Below are positions 51,120 to 60,255 of a DNA stretch of 64,000 nt, piece by piece. The notes beneath the pieces are model-generated. The model did not search any database and was not told the DNA's origin. It worked only from the letters and a program-made list of their open reading frames with translations. Both the position numbers and the translations under genes were made by a program. Source of the stretch: Tritrichomonas musculus (taxonomy: Eukaryota > Parabasalia > Tritrichomonadida > Tritrichomonadidae); NCBI GenBank assembly GCA_039105265.1, contig JAPFFF010000001.1:3162001-3226000 (forward strand), read 5' to 3'. How positions within the stretch are numbered: position 1 is the stretch's first letter; the number at the start of each line of letters is the position of its first letter.

Positions 51120-52445
51120 TTATATTAATTTCCCATATACTTCAAATGAATCAAATGCAAGCGTGTTGGTACCAGCCCAACTTTGTCCTGTCGATCTCAC
51201 TTGAATATATCGGAATTGACTGTCACATTGAGATGAAATTTTGAATGAATGAACTTGATATTTACCATTCAGATAAGAACAATTCTTTTGCTCATCAACA
51301 ACTGTCCACGAAGATCCATCTTTTGAACATTCAATTACCCAATTTGCAGGATGGCCACAATTGACTCCCCATTCCGTCGACCTGATTGCGTAATCTGATG
51401 GAATTATTCGATGATCTTTGAAGTCAATTCTTATCCAGCTACCTGGACTGTCCATTGATCGAAATCTTTTCTTTTGATCATCAAACAAAGCAATGTTAAT
51501 TGGCTGATGAATATCATTACTATCATAAACGGACGATGAAGTGATGCCAATTAAATTTTTAATTTTGCCATTCGATTTTTGATTAAGATAGTTGATGATT
51601 CCTTCGAATTTCTTTTCATTCGAACACTTAAATAAAATGAATCCTTGATTTTCATCAACTTTTTCTGATTCATATCGTCCTTTGATCATGATATCATTTT
51701 TGCATTCAATTTTTTCTTTAAGTCTTTCACAAATTCTTTGCCAAATTGAATCATTCATGTCATTAACGTCAAAAAGTGTAATAAACTCCGAAATGGCTTC
51801 AATTGTGACATTTGAAAAGAAAACAGTTTCATAGAAAATTGAATACATTGAATTATTTGAATACATTCTATTCAAAAAGTTGAGAAGTTGATCTTCTGAT
51901 TTTAAAAGAAGTTTTGGACTATTGATGATTTGGAAAAGTGTGTCAAAATCTAGTTTGTAAAATTCTTCTTCTTTTGTTTCACAAAGTTCATTGAAATGCG
52001 ATGAAATAAATTCAATTTCAGCAGCAATTTGGCTTGAAAAAAATTTGTAATATTTTTCATGGTTTTGGAGCAAGTGAAAGACATTATCAATTGTTATTTC
52101 ACTCGTTTGATTTATTAGTGAAAATTCAATTGAACCAGTACCTAGAATTTCAAAAACTTCTGAGAAAAATGGAAGATCATTATCTGTAATTTCCGTTTTA
52201 TTGAAATTGATAAGGTTTAAAATACGAAAAAAGTCACCCTGATGTGCAGTATTGATATTAAAAACATCTATTGTTGGATCATTTGAATGAAGTCTGCAAA
52301 TTGTTGGGGATAGAAGATCAGAAACAATCTTACTGGTTTTGAATAATTTACCGTTGACAACAAAAGAAAAATCATTGTCATAATTTTGAATAGGCACATT
52401 TAAAATGCTTGATGGCTTTAATTGCATTTGGTTTTTCATTTCCAT
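51120..52445 (-). CDS. BTB/BACK-like protein with C-terminal F5/8 type C domain
   Basis: 441 aa from an ATG at 52445. N-terminal BTB-like block FSFVVNGKLFKTSKIVSDLL then SPTICRLHSNDPTIDVFNI; helical BACK-like middle (~110-270); discoidin domain ~290-441 (WIRIDFKDHRIIPSDYAIRS, PANWVIECSKDGSSWTVVD, FRYIQVRSTGQSWAGTNTLA, FEVYGKLI). Same layout as 4931-6280, clearly diverged, so an older paralogue. Likely a cytosolic adaptor whose F5/8C domain recognises a ligand; unknown target. Confidence 0.85.
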   Translation of the reverse strand: MEMKNQMQLKPSSILNVPIQNYDNDFSFVVNGKLFKTSKIVSDLLSPTICRLHSNDPTIDVFNINTAHQGDFFRILNLINFNKTEITDNDLPFFSEVFEILGTGSIEFSLINQTSEITIDNVFHLLQNHEKYYKFFSSQIAAEIEFISSHFNELCETKEEEFYKLDFDTLFQIINSPKLLLKSEDQLLNFLNRMYSNNSMYSIFYETVFFSNVTIEAISEFITLFDVNDMNDSIWQRICERLKEKIECKNDIMIKGRYESEKVDENQGFILFKCSNEKKFEGIINYLNQKSNGKIKNLIGITSSSVYDSNDIHQPINIALFDDQKKRFRSMDSPGSWIRIDFKDHRIIPSDYAIRSTEWGVNCGHPANWVIECSKDGSSWTVVDEQKNCSYLNGKYQVHSFKISSQCDSQFRYIQVRSTGQSWAGTNTLAFDSFEVYGKLI

Positions 52446-53132
52446 TATTTTGAATATTTATTTTATCAGAAAAAGTTAAAAATTTTATAAATATTTTTAA
52501 ACTCTTTCCAAAAAAGTTCGACAATTGAATTTTGAGAGAGTATTCAAATTATCATTTTTTTTTCTCATGCACCTTTATGGTGATTCGAAGGTTTTTTCCA
52601 AAGCTCTTTTTTCTGAGAGTAGCGCATGTCCCAAAGAAAGTTGTAATTCCTCTTAAGGGCGTGGCTATTTCTTTCAAAAACCAGGGCTCCTTGTATAAAA
52701 ATAGCTTGCTGAAAGGATAATTATTTAAATAAACTTCTGAAAAATTGAATACATTACTTTGAGAGAAAAAAGAAATTTTCGACACTTTATCGTTTTTTTA
52801 GTCAATTTTCAGAGGAAAATGCGGTTTATGTGTACGTTAAGTGGAACATTTTTGGACAGAGTTTATATTACTTATGATATTGAATGAATACGTAACAGCA
52901 AAAGATGTGATCATTTACAATGATATAACATTAAGACATTTATTCATTGAAAAATTGAATATACATTCGTCATTATCATTTATAAAAATCTCTTCATTAT
53001 AAATGAATTCATTAACTTTGCTTCCCAAAAATCTTAAACAAGTTAAACAATTACTTTTTTTGATTTGTTGATATTTACTTATGTTGATCATGAAAAAAAA
53101 ATTAAAAAATTATTTAAAAATTATATAAAAAT
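52446..53132. other. intergenic region with a less AT-rich patch
   Basis: Between 52575 and 52720 base composition is higher in G+C. A 47-codon basic frame (ATG 52577, beginning MVIRRFFPKLFFLRVAHVPK) is open on the plus strand, with a competing frame on the minus strand. Neither is recognised, and neither is called as a gene. The remainder is AT-rich. Confidence 0.4.
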
Positions 53133-53202
53133 TGGAACCGCGAGGAGTCGAAACCAGATCTCCGCTTTCATTCGCGACGTAGCTACCGTTGTACTAAAGT
53201 TC
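53133..53202 (-). pseudogene. tRNA-like relic
   Basis: The minus strand reads TTTAGTACAACGGTAGCTAC (D-arm-like), then an anticodon-arm-like stretch with ATGAAAG, then GGTTTCGACTCC (T-arm-like), CGGTTCCA and a TTTTT terminator. The T loop and probably the anticodon loop each have one extra base, and the acceptor and T stems pair poorly. If the GAA in the loop is the anticodon it was a tRNA-Phe, but this is uncertain. Confidence 0.45.
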
Positions 53203-53374
53203 TTTCTTATAATATTATATATTATATTATAACATAATATTATTTATTATCTATTATTACATTATTAAACATTGTTTCTTTTTTAGATTATTATTTTTAA
53301 TTGAATCTTTTCTTTGAAAAAGAAAAAAAAGAAAGCAAAATATGGAATTTTGGGGAGTTGAATTTCGATCTTTC

Positions 53375-53692
53375 ATTCTCTCATATTCAATTTCTTTTTG
53401 TATTTCATAATAATAATGATACACATTTTTATTTACAAAAAAATACATTTTTTTTTTGGCAATTACACAATTTTTGATTTTCGTATTTTAAATAAAATTT
53501 CATTAAATTTTATAATTCCAATAAAAAATAATAAATAATAAATTTATATATAAACAGAAGGAGTTGTAGCCCATAGGTAGAGCAATGGACCGCAGTTCCA
53601 TAGGTTATCGGTTCGAATCCGGTCGGCTCCTTTTTTTAGTTTTTTTTTTTATTTTTAAATAATTTTTTTTTGAATTCAATCTAGCCAAATAT
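53375..53692. repeat. left copy of a ~315-bp direct repeat containing tRNA-Cys
   Basis: Matches 55922-56236 at about 90% identity by eye, from ATTCTCTCATATTCAATTT to CTAGCCAAA. It includes the tRNA, its T-run terminator and, at its right end, codons of the adjoining pseudogene's 3' end. Confidence 0.85.
53560..53630 (+). tRNA. tRNA-Cys (GCA)
   Basis: 71 nt cloverleaf: acceptor GGAGTTG/CGGCTCC; D arm GCCC/GAGC with one mismatch; anticodon arm ATGGA-CCGCAGT-TCCAT giving anticodon GCA; T arm ATCGG-TTCGAAT-CCGGT. It is followed by TTTTTTT, a Pol III terminator. Position 33 is C rather than the usual T, as in the second copy. The D loop differs from copy 2 (ATAGGTA). Confidence 0.9.
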
Positions 53693-55898
53693 CTCTTCAA
53701 GTACTCGGCTGATTCATGTTCAACTGCTCGTTGGATAATAACTTTTTCAATATCGACATTGGCTTAAAATAGTGATGCCGTTTACTTTGTTTCATTGATT
53801 TTGAATTTAAGTGTGTTTGATGAATTTTCGATTTCTTCGCTGAGCAGTATTTTAATCATTTCGAGGTCACCATTCATGCATGACTAATGAAGAGCACCGT
53901 CATTTTCAAAAATGAATTCTCCTTCTGAATGAAGTTTATTTCATTTTCATAAAGAAGTTCCACAAGTGACTCACAAAATATGAATAAAAAATGAATAGGA
54001 AGTGTCGGAATCAATTTATAGATATCATTGACTTTGATTGATTCGCCTGTTTGGCGTGTTTTGAGGTGGCTCGCCTCCGATGAAAACAACGATGAGGCCT
54101 TGTCCTGCAATGCAGAATGTAGAGCCACTTGTGACCGTTGTTTCAATTGGTGAATAAACATCGTCACCTGCACCACTGCTGAGGAGGAGCTGGCCGCAAT
54201 CGTTGCATCCACAAGAAAAGATTTTCCTTCTCGCGTCTCAAAAAGTGAATGAAGACCTCTGCGTAGGCCGCCCTCATTTCGTATCCAGGAAGTGACGATA
54301 TCTCTGTGAAAGACAAAACAAAGCCGGATCCTTCCCCAAGTCCCAGTCGGCCTCGTGAATTTGATCCACGTCCAAAAACTCGCCCTTCACTGCTGACGCA
54401 GAGACAGTGCTCACGCACGCCCGACAGACAGACGATTTCAAGCCCTGAAAGTTCGACGACGGCTGAAAAACTGAGGCCGCTGCTTCCTTCCTCGACAACT
54501 GATGAGAAGACTCGTCCTGTTGAACTCAGAACAACAACTGAGTCGTTGCAGCGCGCGACACTCGATGCCTCCTCGCCATCTGGAAGAGGAAACGATGCGA
54601 TTGGCGATGAAGGCGAATTTTTGAATGAATCACGATTGATGAAGATGACTTCACCTTCTTTGCTGATTGCAGCTGCATGCAAACGAACACAAAAAAGTGC
54701 CACTGGCTCCTGATTCCATGCGTCAAGAAAGACTTCCTTTCCACCGTTTATTTCTTTATCACAGAGGACAAGCTGCCTTTCATTCTCACCGCTTTTTGTG
54801 AACATGCAAAGTGTGCCAAATGAGCCGCAAACCGCAGAAATCGCATTTAAAGGGCAGCCGTCATTGTCTTTCACACAAGACTCGGTGAAATGACTGATTT
54901 CTGTCTTCGTGAGTGACCCGCTGATTCGGCCACTGCAGTTTTCTCCAACTCCAAGCAGCGAACTATTCGTGACTTCAACCGAGTGCCAGCTATAGGCAGA
55001 GCAAGACTGATATGAAGACGAGTCGAGATGCAAATTCACAGGAGGACTGATGATTGGGTCTCCATTTTCATCTTTGTTGTTCGGACTTTCATTGAGCTGA
55101 TTGTATTTGTCAAATCCGGCAACAACGACACTTTGTGAGTACTTGTTATAACGATTCTTTTCAATATTCTCTTTTAATTTTGGATTACAAATTCGCGAAC
55201 AAATATGCTCCCAAAAAGTGGATGTCATTTCACTTGGATTGATGCTTAAAAGAAGTTCTTTGAATCTGTCTTCACTCAGACACGAAATGCAAATTTGCTC
55301 ATAGAAATCATAATCATAATTATCTTTATCAAGGCTCTGAATGAAGTCAAATAGCCAGTCTTCACTCTTGATTTTTAAATTGTTGTTCATGAAAATTGAG
55401 AGCAAAATCGGTTTTAACAACTTTTTCAATTGGTTTTCATCAATTAAGAATAAGTTGCTGGATATTTTGACGATAAGTGACGATAAATCAAAATATTTGG
55501 TTTTGTTTAAAAGTGAAAGTTTTTCAATGTATTGAATCTGATTTAAAAAACGATCAATATTTGAATGGTTTATGCCAATCGGAAAAAGTTTGAATAATTC
55601 ATCAAAAAGTTCTTCATTATCGATAAGAACCGAAATTATTAACAATTTGTGGCTTTGTTCTTCATTAATCGTCACTTTTGAGCCACTTGAAAGATTTTGA
55701 ATTAGAAGACGAATATCGTCGGAAAGAAGTTCTTCAAATTTAGGTAATTTCGATTTTACATCAGACGGATAGTCAAAAATATATGAATTGATAGTTGGAT
55801 CGGAAAGATGAAGGCGTGATACAAGAGGTGAAATAAATTCGGCAAAAATGTTATTCATACGAACTTCTTGTTCACCAAAAATGAATAAGTTTTCTTAA
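53690..55898 (-). pseudogene. decayed BTB-RCC1-ankyrin protein gene
   Basis: On the minus strand the frame from 55858 gives a BTB-like block (FAEFISPLVSRLHLSDPTIN), a helical BACK-like region, and RCC1-type repeats (SVVVAGFDKYNQL, SLLGVGENCSGRISG, VFGRGSNSRGRLGLGEG). The first BTB strand (NLFIFGEQEVR) lies just upstream of the ATG but is cut by a TAA, so the 5' end is lost. Near 54250 and 54225, two missing bases shift the frame out of an RCC1 repeat that continues GCNDCGQLLLSSGAGDDVYS. Further frameshifts lead to an ankyrin-type tail (KVNDIYKLIPTLPIHFLF) with three stops. The RCC1 part is markedly more GC-rich than the BTB part. Confidence 0.78.
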
Positions 55899-55921
55899 TC
55901 ATTTAATTCTCTCATTCTTTT

Positions 55922-56236
55922 ATTCTCTCATATTCAATTTATTTTTGCATTTCATAATAATAATGATACACATTTTTATTTACATAAAGACACCTTTTTT
56001 TTTGGCAATTACACAATTTTTGATTTTCATATTTTAAATAAAATTTCAATAAATTTTATAATTCCAATAAAAAATAATAAATAATAAATCTATATATAAA
56101 CAGAAGGAGTTGTAGCCCAATGGTAGAGCAATGGACCGCAGTTCCATAGGTTATCGGTTCAAATCCGGTCGGCTCCTTTTTTTAGTTTTTTTTTTTATAT
56201 TATTAAATAATTTTTTTTGTATTCCATCTAGCCAAA
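55922..56236. repeat. right copy of the direct repeat containing tRNA-Cys
   Basis: Direct copy of 53375-53692, offset by ~2546 bp. The pair encloses exactly the BTB-RCC1-ankyrin pseudogene, as if a tRNA-plus-gene unit had been tandemly duplicated. Confidence 0.85.
56106..56176 (+). tRNA. tRNA-Cys (GCA), second copy
   Basis: 71 nt, differing from the first copy at three positions: two in the D loop (AATGGTA) and one in the T loop (TTCAAAT). The stems are unchanged, with anticodon GCA and a T-run terminator. Both copies appear functional. Confidence 0.9.
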
Positions 56237-56711
56237 AATAATATTGTTTGAAAATTTAATTATTTTAATTAATGCTTTATGCCATCATAAGGTTTTAAAT
56301 AGCAAGCTTTTATCATTTTTATTTGGATTCAGACATTTAACATGATATATCATTTTTTAATGAACTTATTTATTATTTATAATTTTTCTTATAATGTGAT
56401 TTTAGAATTCATTAAAGCATTACTTTATTATTAATTTACATGCAAATATAAACTAAACTTTAGGAATCAAAAATGAAATTATTTTTGGTTTTAAATTACA
56501 TAACAAAAAGAGTAATTTAGATCTAGACCAGATCTCCTTTCATGAATGCTTCCTACAGTTCAATTTGTTTTGAATTTTGACTTATCTCATTTTCCCTCTC
56601 AATTTTCTGAGGTTCCACCGTATATTTTTCTTTCAATTTTTTTCATAGTCATTCAATTAATTCAAAATGAAGTTTTGGCATTTTTGAAAATTTTACATAT
56701 CATTTTTATTA
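56237..56711. other. intergenic region, nothing recognised
   Basis: AT-rich. A frame at 56546-56752 overlaps the next gene's start in another phase and is hydrophobic low-complexity; not called. Confidence 0.45.
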
Positions 56712-58913
56712 ATGCTTGTTTATTTTATCCGCTTGGTTTTATCACTAGGTAATTCACCGAAAACAGAAGTTTTCCATGAAAACTTAAATGATTTATTAAA
56801 TGATGGAATCAATTCAACTACATTTTTGGAATATAACAAAAATATTCCATTTTTTAAATTGATGTATGATAGTTCTATTGATCAGATATCTAATCCATTA
56901 GTACGAATATATGATGATAACCATCTTGAAGAATTATCTAGCCAAATCCTGGTGTATCTCGATTTAGCTCAAACTTTAAACAATGTTAATCCAGAATTAG
57001 CAAATCGGTTAAAACTTCTTAACAAACAATTTTCAAATGTTAAGCCTCTGATATCGGAACTTGGACCTCATTTATGCAGAGTTCTTAATTTAAATTTTGA
57101 AGTAATCAATAAATTATATGATTATATTCTAATTAACAAAGAAAATGATGGTATCATATTTGGTAATATTGTAAAAATTTTAGAAATTCCACCAGAAAAG
57201 ATAAATCAATTATACGGTTTTATCTCATTCTTTGAAGATTCACAAACATTATTGAATTTGTTTTCGGAACTTGATGTTCTACCTCAATATTATAATTTCA
57301 TATTGAAAGTCCGTTCATTGAAAATCCCCAAAAACCCAAGAAAAAGATTTTATTCTTACAATCGAATTTTAGATGCCGTAGATTGCTTCCTTGATTTGGT
57401 GATTTCAGTTATTCAAAAGATTAATACTAATTATCCAAAAGGATTTAAAAATGCATTACGTACCAATTTCCTGATTAAAATGTTCAATTTTTCCGAAGTT
57501 TCATTGGCAGAACGCTTTTCAGAATTTAATGAAGTCATAAAAATAAGTAAAAATTACATTCTTTCATGTATGGAAGACAGCGATTCTCCACAATGCACTC
57601 TTTATGCATTTGGAGTGAAGTTTATGAGTCATATAATTTGCCAAACAACAGGAAATCTTTGCTTTGAAGAAGAAGACGATGCTTTAGCTTTAATTAATTC
57701 ATACTTTTCTCTTTATAAAAATTTGTTTCCAAATAAAAAAGAAGAAAATGAAGTAAAGCAAGATAAAAATATGAATAAACAAGATAATGACGCCAATAGG
57801 CAAGATAATGATACAATCAAACAAGATGAAAACAAATTTTTCGAATTGGTCAATAATATTTTCAACCTTTATCTTGCTGCCATAGAAATACTCTCGATAC
57901 TAAACCCAAAAATCCATTTTGGACCACCAAAGTCTGCTATAAGGAATTTTTTCAAAATATACAGATCACAAATTGATGATTCATATAATTTCAAATTATA
58001 TTTTGATTATCTAAATATGAACAAACAATGGATTTTATTACGCAACATCATAAATCAAATTGAACAAAACAAAACTATTTGTGAGTTATACCTTTCATCT
58101 GAAGAATGCAATGACATTTACTCGACAATTATTGATAAAACACAATTACTCACATCTGACAAATCAGTAGTGAAATCTTTATCTGAGGAAAGAGCAGATT
58201 ACTTTGTCAATGCACTTCTACCATTTTTGAAATCGTTATCCTCAGATTTAAACGAATCTTTATTGAAATTATACAAATTGATAACATTCAATTCACCATA
58301 TAAAGAAAAAGTTCATGATGTAAACTTCACAAAATTTGTGTATTCATTATGCACAGTTTTTGAAAAGAGCATCACAATTTTCATTGAAATAAAACCTGAG
58401 TTTTCAAAAGTTCTTAAAATGATAAAAAATAACGAAAACGTTAATGATATCATCAAAAGCATATCTCCTTCTTTGTCTGTCTTTGTTGAAAAGCTGATTA
58501 ATGCAGCAAATAGTTATGTTGATGAAAATACAACTTTTGAAACGATGACTAAATCGATGATTTCTTCAACACTTTATCAAGCACTTTGTAAAATAAGCAA
58601 ACTTGAGAATTTGACTGTAAAATCTTTATTCGAAGCAATTACAAATGATTTAGATGACGAATGTTCAGAAATAAAATCAATTAGATCAATTTTGATGAAT
58701 TTGGATGTATTGGCTAATGAAATGAACAAAGATAAACTTGATATTAAAACAATATCAATATTAACTGGCGTTGATAAAGAAAAACTAATACAATTTTCTA
58801 GCAAATACATTAAAAAATATGCAATAATCCTAAGGTTACTGCCACCAAATCTCCAGTTCATTGACATTATAATTTATTTTAAATGGTGCTATTGTTCTAG
58901 AATAAATTTATGA
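56712..58913 (+). CDS. large hypothetical helical protein
   Basis: 733 aa from the ATG at 56712. The first ~14 residues are hydrophobic (MLVYFIRLVLSLGN) and might be a signal, though a later start is possible. The body is helical without known motifs. It has an Asn/Asp/Gln-rich insertion near residues 345-380 (DKNMNKQDNDANRQDNDT) typical of low-complexity loops. The C-terminus is hydrophobic (FIDIIIYFKWCYCSRINL). Not recognised. Confidence 0.65.
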   Translation: MLVYFIRLVLSLGNSPKTEVFHENLNDLLNDGINSTTFLEYNKNIPFFKLMYDSSIDQISNPLVRIYDDNHLEELSSQILVYLDLAQTLNNVNPELANRLKLLNKQFSNVKPLISELGPHLCRVLNLNFEVINKLYDYILINKENDGIIFGNIVKILEIPPEKINQLYGFISFFEDSQTLLNLFSELDVLPQYYNFILKVRSLKIPKNPRKRFYSYNRILDAVDCFLDLVISVIQKINTNYPKGFKNALRTNFLIKMFNFSEVSLAERFSEFNEVIKISKNYILSCMEDSDSPQCTLYAFGVKFMSHIICQTTGNLCFEEEDDALALINSYFSLYKNLFPNKKEENEVKQDKNMNKQDNDANRQDNDTIKQDENKFFELVNNIFNLYLAAIEILSILNPKIHFGPPKSAIRNFFKIYRSQIDDSYNFKLYFDYLNMNKQWILLRNIINQIEQNKTICELYLSSEECNDIYSTIIDKTQLLTSDKSVVKSLSEERADYFVNALLPFLKSLSSDLNESLLKLYKLITFNSPYKEKVHDVNFTKFVYSLCTVFEKSITIFIEIKPEFSKVLKMIKNNENVNDIIKSISPSLSVFVEKLINAANSYVDENTTFETMTKSMISSTLYQALCKISKLENLTVKSLFEAITNDLDDECSEIKSIRSILMNLDVLANEMNKDKLDIKTISILTGVDKEKLIQFSSKYIKKYAIILRLLPPNLQFIDIIIYFKWCYCSRINL

Positions 58914-59107
58914 TTTTATTACTAGTACCAAATCTCAATCATTTATACTATTTATGATTAATTATATAAATAAATCATCCAAGGATATTAATTTATTTTT
59001 TAACTAGTTTAAATCGGTTATAAGAATCTATTAATTTTCAAAATTTTAAATAAATAACGATAACTGATAGAAACCTGCCCTCTGTCATAATTATATAAAA
59101 TACGGCT
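58914..59107. other. short intergenic stretch
   Basis: AT-rich; nothing seen. Confidence 0.4.
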
Positions 59108-59473
59108 CCAGTTTTTCTTGATATATGTAACAATATACCAGTTTCACTTTTCAGTGGTAGTTCACATTCAGCTGCTTACTCTGCTGAAGGTTAAGCCATC
59201 TTCAATGACACCCTTAAAAATCCAACATCTTCGACTATAACAGATTCTTCTTTTCCTGTCTCGAACTTGGCACAAAAAGACAGGGAGAAGACAACAAAAA
59301 ATCAGTTTTTGTGTCAAGTTCGAGAGGACGAGTCTTTGTGTCAGGTTTTGAAGCGGGAAATTACGCACCCAAATTTTTCAGTCGTTTCAGAATTGTCTGG
59401 TTCCTGGCATTTAGAGAACTGCCAAGCAGTTTACATTTTTATCATTTTTAATTGCGTTCAACTTTGCTTTTAA
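59108..59473 (+). pseudogene. RCC1-repeat gene relic
   Basis: A plus-strand frame gives LDICNNIPVSLFSGSSHSAA then YSAEG, the RCC1 signature (SGSSHSAAYSxEG). It is interrupted by TAA at 59192 and continues open to TAA at 59471. The downstream part (HLENCQAVYIFIIFNCVQLC) has a BTB/BACK-like look. No start codon. A second decayed RCC1 gene, 3 kb from the first and on the other strand. Confidence 0.6.
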
Positions 59474-60255
59474 TATCTTTGTTATTGCTTGAAATATATT
59501 GAAATATCCAAGAAACATGCCATCTCAAATATCATTGATATCAATCAAATTTGGTTTTAGCTTTGAAATAGAAATTCTACCAAACAGTATTGAATATGGA
59601 GGTTCATATATAATTTTATCAAATATATCAAATATAGATTTTATTACTTGGAAACAGTTCATTTTAAGGTCAATTATTAGACGACTGAAAACTATTGAAC
59701 AAGGATCAATTTTCGTGATGAGCACTTTGCCTTAAAAATATTGAGTATAGATATATGCAAAAAAGAGGTAAACATCCAAAAGAAAGTTTTAATATTTCTT
59801 CTTATTTTTTTCGAAGAACTGCATCCAACTCCGTTCCCAATGATTTGAAAAAATTGGATGCATTTTGATTTTTCTTACCTTTTATTGAATACATCAATCT
59901 CTTTTAATCCCAAAATTCAATATTTTCATCCGAGATTGAATGGTTAAATCCGATTAATCTCAGAAAACTAAAAGGAAAATCCAAAATCTCATACTTTCCA
60001 ACATGAATCCTTTGACAAATAAATATCTCATTTTAACCAATCAAACACATTTAATGCAACGGAAACTACATTTTAGCTTTACACGTTCATTTGATGAAAT
60101 AGATCCTACGCATATTCTAGTAATTGGACTTTATTACTTAGTTTGAATAAATTTCATTGAAAAATCATTTTTTATTTTCACAAAAATTTGATAAAAATCT
60201 GACTTCTTCCATTCAAAATTGATAAGTGTTTTTTTTCCCTTCAATTAGTATTCAA
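59474..60255. other. intergenic region upstream of the Sel1 kinase
   Basis: A 72-codon frame from ATG 59517 (MPSQISLISIKFGFSFEIEI) has no family features. Otherwise AT-rich with no RNA gene or repeat. Confidence 0.4.

Noticed and set aside
52552-52786. Overlapping small frames on both strands in a less AT-rich patch
   Set aside because: No family features, the minus frame begins with a non-ATG codon, and the two compete for the same DNA.
54306-54713. A 135-codon plus-strand frame rich in Arg, Ser and Thr
   Set aside because: Antisense of the GC-rich RCC1 region of the pseudogene.
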